A stretch of DNA of 64,000 nt from G032773895 sp965248935 (GCA_965248935.1 OZ252214.1:1984001-2048000), one strand, 5' to 3'; positions 9,401-16,973 are shown, numbered from the stretch's first letter. The notes: generated from the sequence alone by a model not told the origin. Program-made: numbers and translations.

Positions 9401-10653
9401 ACAACAAACAAAATAACCCTAATAAAAACGGCCAAGGCAACCGCCTAAGTTTTCAAGGCGACCGTCACTTTACCTACGACAAACGCGGCAACCTAATACA
9501 AGAAAAGCGGGGCAGGGGCGGCAAACTTATCACCCGCTACCAATACAACCTCAACAACCAACTGACTAAAATAGAAAAAAACGGCCAAACCACCGAATAC
9601 ACCTACGACCCACTGGGCCGCCGAATAAAAAAACAGGATGAATTTGGCTCCACTCGTTACCTGTGGTCAGGCGACCAGCTTATCCAGGAGCAGCGCAACG
9701 AAATCAAAAAAACCTATATTTACGAACCCGAAAGCTTTAAACCACTCGCCATGGTGCAGGATGGCGAAGTCTATCACTACCATCTCGATCATTTAGGTAC
9801 CCCGCAGGAGTTGTCCAATAGCAAAGGAAACATTGTTTGGAAAGCCCGTTATACAACCTATGGGAATGTAGCCTATAAAGAAGTGGATGAAATCGAAAAT
9901 AATATCCGCTTTCAGGGGCAATACTTTGATGAAGAGAGTGGATTGCATTACAATCGACATCGGTATTATGATCCCAATATCGGGCAGTTTACGACCCAAG
10001 ACCCGATTGGCCTTTTGGGGGGCGTTAATAACTACGCTTACGCACCTAATCCTACGGGGTGGGTTGATCCGTTTGGGTTGAGTTGTAAGGAATGGAATAC
10101 TTTCCAAAAAAATACAAAAGGCCATTTTGCGAATAGCTCTGAAGCTTCAGAAAGCTATCAGAAAATGAAAGAAGTTCGGGCGATGGCAAATTCTGACCGC
10201 CCAGCTCCAAACACCTATCTTCCTCAATCTTATATTAACGCTCACGAAGCAAAATTTGCTAACGGTGCATCTTACTTCACCCCTAAATGGGCTTTAGATG
10301 AGTATGGGCGGGATAATGTTGGTCGTGCCGACGGACAGTTCGTCATGTCAAAAACTCAACTGGATGATATTTTAGTGAGAGCAGGTGGTGACATGGCGCA
10401 AATTGAAAATGAGCTTGGCATCCCTGCGGGACAATGGCAACAAGACGAAATGGTTGTCATTGAAATCCCTGATCCTATGAGCCAGAATTTACGAATACCA
10501 TCTGGTCAAGGAGAAGGAGCAAATGAACTATGGCTTCCTGGAGGAAAACTTCCAACTGGCCATGATGAAGCAGTAACTGGTGCCATACCCAAAGGATCAT
10601 ATAAAGAAATGAGTATTTCCGAAGCCACTAAAAACGCGAAGAATAAAACATGA
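6493..10653 (+). CDS. Full-length Rhs polymorphic toxin protein
   Basis: The 1386-residue protein has an Ala/Pro-rich N-terminal region of about 155 residues and then a DUF6531-like start of the Rhs shell (RGCPISMVSGEE, residues 156-167). A long run of YD repeats (xYDxxGRL, YTYDxxGN) follows. The RHS core signature is YHYHLDHLGTPQEL with the cleavage/hinge DPFGL (residues 1192-1196). The 190-residue variable tip begins SCKEWNTFQKNTKG. The core builds a cocoon around the tip, and the tip is a contact- or secretion-delivered toxin. Tip activity is not recognised; it ends with a W-LPGGKLPTGHDEAV motif shared with other tips here. No PAAR or TM segment was seen, so delivery (T6SS or other) is unproven. 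The core is very C-rich and the sequence turns AT-richer from about 9.8 kb, the usual Rhs mosaic pattern. Confidence 0.95.
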   Translation: MSAHITKDGKRYTLLPAAKKASASGIKIDTNQYQPILEGAKPSSHPTWKTLWLALQLNNDPPPLSDSNIRQQLLAKLTRRDLLIYRQRLAVSTPASSASTRAPKEPILDSPTAKDLGQRIPPPTAESLPTLNNIQAAKTTPDAPTGAAPAAETETRGCPISMVSGEELLSLDDAQLPGPVPFTWTRTYRSSHTRHIGLGCGWTHSACDTLTLTDTRVELHDHEGRCIPFHRPKIGQDSRNIPNGLSLEHPSSDHFTLKELGQPNKLFTALSPGSPYYRLSQIHHPHYRPHTGQGYLIQLHYDTHNRLTRLAGNWGKALELTRDPQGRISQLHLHNTTSGERKKITEYHYNSENDLTAQRNANNLGEDYTYSHHLLTQRTLTTGFNYHYQWDGTDHTARCLRNWGDNGIYDYRFTWDPKNHTSQATDSRGYTTTFKYNPYGQITEETDPEGHRHQYTYENGRKIAHTDPEGQQTTTYYDSENRPTGHRDALNHSEHHTYFKGKLTSYTNKANARWQYHYNLLGQLEATTDPYGLRTEYRYNQQGLITHITTPGNTHSRYQWTDQGELKSITDPAGHTRLLTYNAWGQIIQSELRLKGAILAGKTHYHYTPTGQIERIIGSGGKTTTYTYNPNDQLTQHSDPQGRLTQFDYDGLSQITKRTNPEGHSLHYEYDTERNLTGLTNENHQRHHFTYDGNERLIKETGFDGRTQHYKYNKAGQLIRHMDAGDIITDFERDAVGNMTSKTSRTVSSTPRTEERSRYLYDPMGRLIETYNPHQFLAFTYNLLGNLSQEHSCDINPHNQRIKSTMRDITYQNVWPGQRSHIALPDGQTIHYLFNEQQQLEKASLNGNTITQIQRDNLGRETQRQQGNLTTQSEYDPTGRLQKQHTSNQNNKQPSPIHREFGYDTFGNLNRIKDGPVETRYAYDLLNRLKHSEAINDGKITQETFHFDPAGNILDSSQNQPNQSNQSNQNNKQNNPNKNGQGNRLSFQGDRHFTYDKRGNLIQEKRGRGGKLITRYQYNLNNQLTKIEKNGQTTEYTYDPLGRRIKKQDEFGSTRYLWSGDQLIQEQRNEIKKTYIYEPESFKPLAMVQDGEVYHYHLDHLGTPQELSNSKGNIVWKARYTTYGNVAYKEVDEIENNIRFQGQYFDEESGLHYNRHRYYDPNIGQFTTQDPIGLLGGVNNYAYAPNPTGWVDPFGLSCKEWNTFQKNTKGHFANSSEASESYQKMKEVRAMANSDRPAPNTYLPQSYINAHEAKFANGASYFTPKWALDEYGRDNVGRADGQFVMSKTQLDDILVRAGGDMAQIENELGIPAGQWQQDEMVVIEIPDPMSQNLRIPSGQGEGANELWLPGGKLPTGHDEAVTGAIPKGSYKEMSISEATKNAKNKT

Positions 10654-10904
10654 GTGTAGTTTTTCAAAAAGCATATTCTTATTCATTGTTTAATTACGAT
10701 GATAGCTGGTATTTAACTTACCTAACAGGTGGACCAATGGAGGTGGGCATTTCAGTTCATTTAACAAAAGATGAAATTGCATTGGTATCATCAGATCAAA
10801 CAGCCTTAGAATCTTTAATAAAGAAATTCAAAGCAGATAGTTCTCTTTATAAGGGCCGTAGAATAGTGCCTTCTGTAACATCTAAAGGGCCTCCCAAGCT
10901 TTGA
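10650..10904 (+). CDS. Immunity protein for the full-length Rhs tip
   Basis: The 84-residue protein begins MSVVFQKAYSYSLFNYDDSW and has a LTGGP motif. Its ATG overlaps the rhs stop codon (ATGA), the standard toxin-immunity arrangement. It is homologous to the small proteins at 17568 and, truncated, at 22487, each of which follows a tip of the same toxin family. This co-occurrence supports cognate immunity; the mechanism is unknown. Confidence 0.8.
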   Translation: MSVVFQKAYSYSLFNYDDSWYLTYLTGGPMEVGISVHLTKDEIALVSSDQTALESLIKKFKADSSLYKGRRIVPSVTSKGPPKL

Positions 10905-10941
10905 GATACCTGATTTTATTGAAATATCAGAAGAATATGGT

Positions 10942-11029
10942 CAAATAGGGGTCAAATCTATTGATAATAACATTTAACTCCGCTTAACTGTAGAGCGCAA
11001 AATTACCATCGTAGGCGGCTACCCATAGC
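10942..11029 (+). repeat. Gene-tail relic plus short-form TGTAGAGCGC end (copy 1)
   Basis: 10942-10988 holds AATAGGGGTCAAATCTATTG and following bases. In one frame this encodes the peptide end QIGVKSIDNNI and a stop, probably a relic of an immunity gene tail. It recurs at five other junctions. TGTAGAGCGC starts at 10989 with a single CATCGTAG, then switches to rhs DNA. Confidence 0.75.
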
Positions 11030-11260
11030 CACTACGACCCCACAGGACGCCTGCAAAAACAACATGCCCGCAACCAAAACAACAAACAGCCCAGCCCCAT
11101 ACACCGGGAATTTGGTTACGACACCTTTGGCAACCTAAACCGCATAAAAGACGGGCCGGTAGAAACACGCTACGCCTACGACCTGCTTAACCGCCTAAAA
11201 CACAGCGAAGCCATAAACGACGGCAAAATCACCCAAGAAACATTTTACTTTGACCCTGCG
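11030..11260 (+). pseudogene. Rhs core fragment cut by a transposon end
   Basis: In-frame rhs sequence equivalent to about 9115-9346 of the full-length gene (HYDPTGRLQ to YFDPA). It is cut cleanly at 11261 by the TGTGGCCGCC transposon end. It has no tip or immunity gene and is a relic cassette. Confidence 0.85.
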
Positions 11261-11436
11261 TGTGGCCGCCCAAATTGCCATCATACTTTTTGCCAAATTA
11301 ACCATCATAAAATTCAGTCATTTTATGATGGTTTTACCCCGCTCCCATCATAACCATTTTTCACATTTCCAAATTAAAATCTAACGTTTTCCCAAACCAC
11401 ATCATAAAAATTCCCATCATAAGGTTGATATAAAAA

Positions 11437-11468
11437 AGCCAAAATCATCTGTTATGATGATTTTGGCT
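11437..11468 (-). terminator. Terminator after the transposon ATPase gene
   Basis: A 12-bp perfect stem (AGCCAAAATCAT/ATGATTTTGGCT), 8-nt loop, followed on the minus strand by six T residues. It lies just downstream of the ATPase stop codon. The arms also contain CATCA motifs, so it may double as a transposase site. Confidence 0.75.
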
Positions 11469-11496
11469 GATTAACTATTCTAGATGGTCTAAGCGT

Positions 11497-12303
11497 TTAT
11501 GATACTTGTTGTTTAATCAACTCGTCATGGCTCCGCCAATGCGGCTGTATCAATACGCCATTCACATGTGCGATGGTAACGATTTTCTGAGCCTGTGTTG
11601 CGGCATCAATCAAACTGGCGTAACAGAGGTTTCTGCATAAGCGTAAATTACCTTGAGCGCTGCGTATGATAAGTTCCATCGCGCCTTCATTAAAGGTGTT
11701 GACTCCCATCCTAACAGCTTCCAGTTCCTTCACAATATAGCGTTCCATATCGTCATTATTTTGCCGTTTAATATTGGCAGAATAGGTAATTCGACTTTTG
11801 ATGTCTTGATTGACGTTGAGCGACAAATAATGCAATAAATCCCGTTGACCAAACAACACCAGATTGTGCTTTTTGGGAAACCGCTCGAACAATAATCGCA
11901 ACTTCCTCAGTACCTGCATGTCGAGTAAATGTGCTTCATCAATCAGTATATAAAGTGTTTTACGGTCTTTTATATGATTGTAGGCGCAGGTAATAAGTTC
12001 TTTCTCAAGTGCCTTTTCCGGTACTTCAATTTTAAAGGAGTCTGCAAGTTGCGTGAGTATTTGCCAATAAGTATGTAAGGTTCTAGAACAAGAAACAACC
12101 GTTACATCGCGTTCTTTTTCTAGTGATTCAATGTGCTCCCTAAGCACACTTTTACCTACCCCTGGCTCACCAATTACAACAGAAAAGCCACCCTGTTGCG
12201 AATGAATTTTAATGATGTCGAATATTTGCTTTTGTTGGTTTAACAAAGTTAAATCGGTTCGGCTAAACGGCTCTTTTGTGGTCGCATGAATGGATTTAAT
12301 CAT
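11497..12303 (-). CDS. TniB/ExeA-like AAA ATPase of a transposon
   Basis: The 268-residue ATPase has Walker A GEPGVGKS (residues 45-52), Walker B YILIDEAH (118-125), and an arginine-rich C-terminal lid region (SAQGNLRLCRNLC). This is the ExeA/TniB/TnsC type that selects targets and activates an associated DDE transposase. Its start overlaps the stop of the upstream transposase fragment by ATGA, typical of a tniA-tniB operon. Intact in itself, it has lost most of its partner gene and so is probably not functional for transposition alone. Confidence 0.85.
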   Translation of the reverse strand: MIKSIHATTKEPFSRTDLTLLNQQKQIFDIIKIHSQQGGFSVVIGEPGVGKSVLREHIESLEKERDVTVVSCSRTLHTYWQILTQLADSFKIEVPEKALEKELITCAYNHIKDRKTLYILIDEAHLLDMQVLRKLRLLFERFPKKHNLVLFGQRDLLHYLSLNVNQDIKSRITYSANIKRQNNDDMERYIVKELEAVRMGVNTFNEGAMELIIRSAQGNLRLCRNLCYASLIDAATQAQKIVTIAHVNGVLIQPHWRSHDELIKQQVS

Positions 12304-12491
12304 TCGGCTTCTCCTTGGCCAGCCTTGCGCAGGTTGGCGTTATACACAAGGTTGACGGGGCTGGCTTCGCCCATGCGCTGGTCGTTAAAGTAAACTATAA
12401 ACCGTTGTTTGTTGTTGCGATCAAACCGCACCTGTATTTTCTTTTTCCGAAGGTCTACGGGACACTCCCATTTGTTCGAGTTAATGGAAAA
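12300..12491 (-). pseudogene. Transposase C-terminal fragment (DDE, Mu-C type)
   Basis: The last ~60 residues read KWECPVDLRKKKIQVRFD and IVYFNDQRMGEASPVN. This resembles the C-terminal beta-barrel that follows the DDE domain in TniA/Mu/IS481-like transposases. The catalytic domain is missing: similarity stops at about 12491, where direct repeats begin. The open frame runs on to 12560, but those extra residues are not transposase. Confidence 0.65.
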
Positions 12492-12575
12492 AACGAACTT
12501 AGTAGGACACCCAAACGAACTTAGTAGGACACCCATGATAACTAGATGTGACAGATGCATCTAAGCAGATTGCTA

Positions 12576-12680
12576 GATGATGACCGGCAACCGTTGGCGA
12601 ACCTCACTGGAAAAATTCGACATAACCGACGATACCATCCTGGAATTCACCTTTAGCAGCGACCAGCTAGAAGACGAATA
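12576..12680 (+). pseudogene. Short C-terminal gene relic with RBS-less ATG
   Basis: Encodes MMTGNRWRTSLEKFDITDD to a stop, 34 residues ending QLEDE. A terminator lies about 60 bp downstream, so this may be the 3' end of a lost immunity or toxin gene rather than a complete gene. No family was recognised. Confidence 0.3.
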
Positions 12681-12688
12681 GGTGAGCG

Positions 12689-12732
12689 AATAGGGGTCAA
12701 ATCTATTGATAATAACATTTAACCCGCTTAAC
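12689..12732 (+). repeat. GGGGTCAAATC gene-tail relic (second copy)
   Basis: Same 44-bp sequence as at 10944. Here it is separated from the next TGTAGAGCGC by a terminator and about 35 bp more. Confidence 0.7.
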
Positions 12733-12742
12733 CTAAAATACA

Positions 12743-12774
12743 CGCCCAGTGCAAAATGCTGGGCGTTTTATTTT
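12743..12774 (+). terminator. Rho-independent terminator
   Basis: CGCCCAG pairs with CTGGGCG across a 9-nt loop, followed by TTTTATTTT. Confidence 0.7.
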
Positions 12775-12808
12775 CTACTCTTTAGGCGTCACCACAATAC
12801 AGCCCTCC

Positions 12809-12960
12809 TGTAGAGCGCAAAACTACCATCATAGTTTTTTCCACATTATTGGTCGTAGAATAATAAAGTTTTACGGCCAATTTCCCATACTCACATCGTA
12901 AACTTTTCCCCAATTATTATTTTACCATCGTAGTCTTTACCAAAACTGATCCAAAAAATG
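12809..12960 (+). repeat. Long-form TGTAGAGCGC spacer element (copy 2)
   Basis: Begins TGTAGAGCGC and carries several ATCGTA(G/A) motifs spaced 20-35 bp. The first motif is CATCATAG rather than CATCGTAG, a hybrid of the two end families. It runs directly into rhs core DNA. Confidence 0.8.
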
Positions 12961-12961
12961 T

Positions 12962-14155
12962 AGCAAGAAAAACGGCCAAATTACCGAATACACGTATGAC
13001 CCACTAGGCCGTCGAATTAAAAAACAGGATGAATTTGGTACTACCCGCTACCTCTGGTCTGGCGACCAGCTTATCCAAGACAAAATGGCAGGAGAGCCAT
13101 TTTGCACGACGCATGTCGCCCGAAGGGATGAGGCCAAGGATGGCCTCAGTGAACAGCGTAACGAAATTAAAAAAACCACTATTTATGAATCCGAAAGCTT
13201 TAAGCCACTCGCCATGGTGCAGGATGGCGAAGTCTATCACTACCATCTCGATCATTTAGGTACTCCGCAGGAACTATCAAACCAATACGGAAAAATCGTT
13301 TGGAAAGCCCGTTATCAAACCTATGGGAATGTGGCCTATAAAGAAGTGGATGAAGTAGAAAACAATATCCGCTTTCAGGGGCAATACTTTGATGAAGAGA
13401 GTGGTTTACATTACAATCGGCATCGGTATTATGATCCAGGGCTAGGGCAGTTTACGACGCAAGACCCGATTGGGCTTTTGGGGGGAATTAATAGCTATCA
13501 GTATGCGCCGAATCCTACGGGGTGGATTGATCCGTTTGGGTTGACGTGTAGTGAATGGAATAACTTCCAGAAAAATACAAAAGGCTATTTTGCGAATAGT
13601 TCTGAAGCTTCAGAAAGCTATCAGAAAATGAAAGAAGTTGAGGTGGTGCCCCGAGGAGACAAGCCTGATAATGCTACCGATTATCTGCCAACTTCTTATG
13701 TAGAAGCTAGCATGCAAAAGTTTAATGCAAAGGGTGGTGCTTTTATTGTTATTGAAAGTTGGACAACTGGCAGTAGATTTTCAACTTTACCCCCACGTAA
13801 GTTCGTCGGCCTACCATCTGAGATGCGACCAGTTATCTCTAATTTTGAGTCTTCTGGAGACGTTGCAATATTAAACGATCAATTAAATCTTGGACTTGAT
13901 TCTGTGGAATTAGCAGAGCTTCAAACTGATCGTATTATGTATGTTGAGATAGAGCCGGGCGACCCCAGGTTTTCTTATGATATGCCTTCAGGTAATGAGT
14001 TTGGTGCTATTGAGGGGGAATGGAAACCGGGAGGGAAAACTAAAGCTGGGGTATCAGAAGCAGCCTTAGTTGGTTCGGAAAATATTGACCACGGCAACTC
14101 TCTCAGTGGTTATTCAAAGAATTTTAAAAATACAAGAATTATCAAAGACAAATAG
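12962..14155 (+). CDS. Orphan Rhs C-terminal cassette B (tip family 2)
   Basis: The open frame enters rhs core at KNGQITEYTYDPLGRR and passes the LDHLGTPQEL block. After DPFGLTC it continues into a tip starting SEWNNFQKNTKGYFANSSEA. The tip of about 200 residues includes LPPRKFVGLPSEM and ends with EWKPGGKTKAGVSEAAL. The core has a 72-bp in-frame insertion (24 residues, DKMAGEPFCTTHV onward) not present in the other cores. The first possible start codon (13085) lies inside that insertion. No convincing own start or RBS, so it is probably silent until recombined into the full-length gene. Tip and immunity gene are duplicated at 31.4-32.4 kb. Confidence 0.85.
   Translation, partial: SKKNGQITEYTYDPLGRRIKKQDEFGTTRYLWSGDQLIQDKMAGEPFCTTHVARRDEAKDGLSEQRNEIKKTTIYESESFKPLAMVQDGEVYHYHLDHLGTPQELSNQYGKIVWKARYQTYGNVAYKEVDEVENNIRFQGQYFDEESGLHYNRHRYYDPGLGQFTTQDPIGLLGGINSYQYAPNPTGWIDPFGLTCSEWNNFQKNTKGYFANSSEASESYQKMKEVEVVPRGDKPDNATDYLPTSYVEASMQKFNAKGGAFIVIESWTTGSRFSTLPPRKFVGLPSEMRPVISNFESSGDVAILNDQLNLGLDSVELAELQTDRIMYVEIEPGDPRFSYDMPSGNEFGAIEGEWKPGGKTKAGVSEAALVGSENIDHGNSLSGYSKNFKNTRIIKDK
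13072..13147 (+). repeat. 72-bp in-frame palindromic insertion in rhs (copy 1)
   Basis: Two adjacent hairpins, AAAATGGC/GCCATTTT and GAGGCCA/TGGCCTC, are inserted between the codons for LIQ and EQRNEIKK. The reading frame is kept. The same insertion is at 32601-32676. Boundaries are uncertain by a few bases. Confidence 0.75.
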
Positions 14156-14163
14156 AGACGACT

Positions 14164-14559
14164 ATGAATGACAAAAGCCTACAGAAATTTAATGCTGAAA
14201 ACTTAGTATTACTTGCAGGTAAAGAAAATTCTAGTGAAAGTTGTGAAACTTGCACAAAGGAAAAATTTAAGTCGTGGTCTGATACCATTAGGAATTTGGA
14301 ACCTAACATTAAAACCATAGCCGAATTCGAATATGCTGAGGAAGACATAAAAAAGAATGGCTATAACGAATTTCATCCAAATGGTACAAACTACTGGAGC
14401 CCAGATGCTCCAATTGCTATTCACTTTTACCCCTATAATGACTGCACTATAAATATATGCACTGCATGTAATGCTGTTTTTTTGAGATATATTGAATATG
14501 CTGGTCATACTAGGCAGCATAGAATTAGATATGTTGATAAACATTTAATAGTTGATTGA
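14164..14559 (+). CDS. Immunity protein of cassette B
   Basis: 131 residues with paired cysteines (CETC at about 24, CTAC near 104) suggesting a small metal- or disulfide-stabilised fold. It starts 9 bp after the toxin stop with GAGACG upstream. By eye it is identical to 32028-32423, which follows the same tip. Function as cognate immunity is inferred from position and co-duplication; no family was recognised. Confidence 0.75.
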   Translation: MNDKSLQKFNAENLVLLAGKENSSESCETCTKEKFKSWSDTIRNLEPNIKTIAEFEYAEEDIKKNGYNEFHPNGTNYWSPDAPIAIHFYPYNDCTINICTACNAVFLRYIEYAGHTRQHRIRYVDKHLIVD

Positions 14560-14568
14560 TAATTAAAG

Positions 14569-14738
14569 TGTAGAGCGCAAAATTACCATCGTAGTTTTTC
14601 CCACATTACTGGTCGTAGAATATTAAAGTTTTACGGCCAATTCCCCACACTCTCATCGTAAATTTTTTTCTAATTATTATTTTCCCATCGTAGTCTTTAC
14701 CAAAGCTGATCCAAAAAATTCCCATCGTAGACAGCCAC
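14569..14738 (+). repeat. Long-form TGTAGAGCGC spacer element (copy 3)
   Basis: Complete long form: CATCGTAG near the start, GTCGTAG, TCATCGTAA, CCATCGTAG, and a final CCATCGTAG just before the rhs junction. It directly follows the immunity gene. Confidence 0.85.
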
Positions 14739-14874
14739 CCACAGCCACTACGACCCCACAGGACGCCTGTAAAAACAACATGCCAGTAACCAAAGCAACA
14801 AACAGCCCAGCCCCATACACCGGGAATTTGGCTACGATACCTTTGGCAACCTAAACCGCGTCAAAGACGGGCCG

Positions 14875-16158
14875 GTGGAAACACGCTATGCCTACGACCT
14901 GCTTAATCGCCTAAAACACAGCGAAGCCATAAACGATGGCAAAATCACCCAAGAAGCATTTCACTTTGACCCTGCGGGCAATATTCTCGATTCAAGCCAA
15001 AACCAACCAAACCAAAGCAATCAAAGTAACCAAAACAACAAACAAAACAACCCTAATAAAAACGGCCAAGGCAACCGCCTAAGTTTTCAAGGCGACCGCC
15101 ACTTTACCTATGACAAACGTGGCAACCTAATACAGGAGAAACGCGGTACAGGCGGCAAGCTGCTTACCACCTATCAATACAACTTAAATAACCAACTGAC
15201 TAAAATAAAGAAACACGGCCAAACCACCGAATACACCTACGACCCACTGGGCCGTCGAATTAAAAAACAGGATGAATTTGGCTCCACTCGTTACCTGTGG
15301 GCTGGTGATCAGTTGGTGCAGGAGGAAAGGAATAACCTTAAAAAAACCTATATCTACGAACCCGAAAGCTTTAAGCCACTCGCCATGGTGCAGGATGGGG
15401 AGGTCTATCACTATCATCTAGACCATTTAGGCACTCCGCAGGAACTATCAGACCAATACGGAAAAATCGTTTGGAAAGCCCGCTATAAAACCTATGGGAA
15501 TGTAGCCTATAAAGAAGTGGATGAAGTCGAAAACAATATCCGTTTTCAAGGCCAATACTTTGATGAAGAGAGTGGATTGCACTATAATCGGCATCGGTAT
15601 TATGATCCCAATATCGGGCAGTTTACTACACAAGACCCGATTGGATTGTTGGGTGGGGTAAATAATTATCAGTATGCGCCTAATCCAACGGGGTGGATTG
15701 ATCCGTTTGGGTTGACCTGTAAGGAAGAGCTTATTACTGACCCAGCAAGGCTTCTTGAGGCTTCCAAATGGGATACTCCAGAGCTGCCTGAAGACGCCAT
15801 CAGTTCTACCCTATCTGATGATGATCTTATATTAGAGCAAGCAATCGACGCAAGTTATCAGATAGACAAAATAACAGGGAAGGTAAAGCCTGGTGGTTTT
15901 TTTACAAATGCGGATACGATAACTAGTATTGGTTTTTTGCGAAACGATTTAGCGGTGACTAGTAAAATGAAGGAGAATGTTACTCACGTAGCAAAATTCA
16001 GGTTTCCTGCAGGAATTAGGGTACAAAACAGTACGGTAAACCCACAATATGAAGCAGATGGCACCTATAGAAAAGGGCTCGCCCCTCAAACAGAAATTTT
16101 AAATTACAAAGACCGTCAAAGGCTAGAACTTGTTGAATTGCGAGAACTCAAAGAATGA
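14875..16158 (+). CDS. Orphan Rhs C-terminal cassette C (possible TNT-like tip)
   Basis: Rhs core DNA begins near 14741, but an in-frame TAA at 14770 (CTG-TAA instead of CTG-CAA) blocks the upstream part. The frame is open from there, with a GTG at 14875 (VETRYAYD). After DPFGLTC the 145-residue tip starts KEELITDPARLLEA and contains GGFFTNADTITS and FLRNDLAV. It is a divergent relative of the tips at 23.8 and 29.2 kb. The family layout (glycine-led G-F-T segment, later GGG-Q in relatives) is reminiscent of TNT-type NAD glycohydrolases, a weak inference. It ends 4 bp into its immunity gene. Confidence 0.8.
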   Translation: METRYAYDLLNRLKHSEAINDGKITQEAFHFDPAGNILDSSQNQPNQSNQSNQNNKQNNPNKNGQGNRLSFQGDRHFTYDKRGNLIQEKRGTGGKLLTTYQYNLNNQLTKIKKHGQTTEYTYDPLGRRIKKQDEFGSTRYLWAGDQLVQEERNNLKKTYIYEPESFKPLAMVQDGEVYHYHLDHLGTPQELSDQYGKIVWKARYKTYGNVAYKEVDEVENNIRFQGQYFDEESGLHYNRHRYYDPNIGQFTTQDPIGLLGGVNNYQYAPNPTGWIDPFGLTCKEELITDPARLLEASKWDTPELPEDAISSTLSDDDLILEQAIDASYQIDKITGKVKPGGFFTNADTITSIGFLRNDLAVTSKMKENVTHVAKFRFPAGIRVQNSTVNPQYEADGTYRKGLAPQTEILNYKDRQRLELVELRELKE

Positions 16159-16514
16159 ACGTCACAGTTGAGGATAGTGGTTGTACCATTTCTTGGAAAT
16201 ATAATGGTAGACCACTGAAAAAAAAATACAATGAGCCTTTAATGGGATATGAAATACTGCCAGATAATTCTGGGATACTTCTTCTGGAACCTCATAATAT
16301 TGTGGGAAACAAAAATGCCGTTATATACGATTTAGATGGGTCAGAGAGATGGCGTCTCAATTATACAAAAGAATCAGGGGAAGGACAGTTATTTGATCGT
16401 GTTGGTCTAAGTAATGGTGAGTTAATAGTTGTCGCTATAATATCAAATAGAGATGTTCTATTTGTGCTCGATATTAATGCTTGCAATTATCTCAGGGTGT
16501 CTACAACTCGCTAA
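16155..16514 (+). CDS. Immunity protein of cassette C
   Basis: 119 residues overlapping the toxin stop by ATGA. Beta-rich pattern (CTISWKYNGRP, NAVIYDLDGS, ending YLRVSTTR). It is related to the proteins at 24240 and 29570 (shared NA-I-x-D-x-x-G-x motif and C-terminal TR), each of which follows a tip of the same family. This supports cognate immunity. Confidence 0.8.
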   Translation: MNVTVEDSGCTISWKYNGRPLKKKYNEPLMGYEILPDNSGILLLEPHNIVGNKNAVIYDLDGSERWRLNYTKESGEGQLFDRVGLSNGELIVVAIISNRDVLFVLDINACNYLRVSTTR

Positions 16515-16627
16515 AGTGATTTTGTTAAAGTAACTACTAGTTTGCAGATGTTGCTGCTGGGGGGGCGCGCGCTATGGGTGACGTGAAAGGAGCTTGACCC
16601 TCAGCCAGAAAATTCTCCGTACACTGA

Positions 16628-16741
16628 GGGCTCCTCGGCACGACAAAAGAGAAATTTGTCTCTCAAAGCTGGCTGTCCAGTGATGGCTTTGGAAACAGAA
16701 GTGGCGAAATAGTTATACTACAGCCTCAGGAAAAATATTGA
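16628..16741 (+). pseudogene. Orphan toxin tail fragment
   Basis: An open frame after an in-frame stop at 16625 reads KEKFVSQSWLSSDGFGNRSG and ends EIVILQPQEKY. It looks like the last 30-odd residues of a toxin tip (W-x-DGFGNRSGEIV-x-QP pattern) whose rhs part is gone. It lies just upstream of a small immunity-like gene. Sequence to its left (16515-16627) has no recognised content. Confidence 0.5.
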
Positions 16742-16754
16742 GGATTACTTAAGC

Positions 16755-16970
16755 ATGGCCAACAAAAAATATGTTGAATTCCAGCCAAACCAAAGTAGGG
16801 GTTACCCATCTGGTAAGAAGGTTTTTTATGAATGCTTAATCTGCAATTCTGTTGTGAGTTCTAAGCCAGAGCACTTCGATGAATGTGAATGCCAAAACAT
16901 TACAGTAGATACAAGCGGCGGAAGGCTTTCTATTACAGATCACAATAAATTCAAAATATTTAAAAAATAG
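16755..16970 (+). CDS. Small cysteine-rich orphan immunity-like protein
   Basis: 71 residues with a CxxC and a CxC (YECLICNSVVSS, ECECQNITVD) followed by GRLSITDHNKFKIF. This resembles small immunity proteins found in Rhs/CDI islands, a resemblance from memory only. It starts 14 bp after the toxin-tail fragment's stop. The next rhs fragment begins immediately after its stop with no TGTAGAGCGC spacer, an irregular junction. Confidence 0.55.
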   Translation: MANKKYVEFQPNQSRGYPSGKKVFYECLICNSVVSSKPEHFDECECQNITVDTSGGRLSITDHNKFKIFKK

Positions 16971-16973
16971 CTA

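Larger units (their letters stand above)
11261..12540. mobile_element. Partial Tn7/Mu-like transposon with TniB-like ATPase
   Basis: The left end starts TGTGGCCGCC and carries iterated CATCATA(A) motifs at about 11279, 11302, 11344, 11400 and 11415, plus inverted copies. This matches the multi-site transposase-binding ends of Tn7/Tn5053/Tn552-type elements that begin with TGT. It carries a minus-strand transposase C-terminus and ATPase gene. The other side breaks off near two 22-bp-spaced direct repeats of AACGAACTTAGTAGGACACC (12492 and 12514), perhaps the end of another element. No second TGT end in inverted orientation was found, so the copy is incomplete. Confidence 0.75.

Noticed and set aside
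9358..9432. The Asn/Gln-rich linker in rhs as an amyloid or prion-like functional domain
   Set aside because: It varies in length between cassettes and lies between YD repeats. It is more simply a slippage-prone linker (CAA/AAC repeats).
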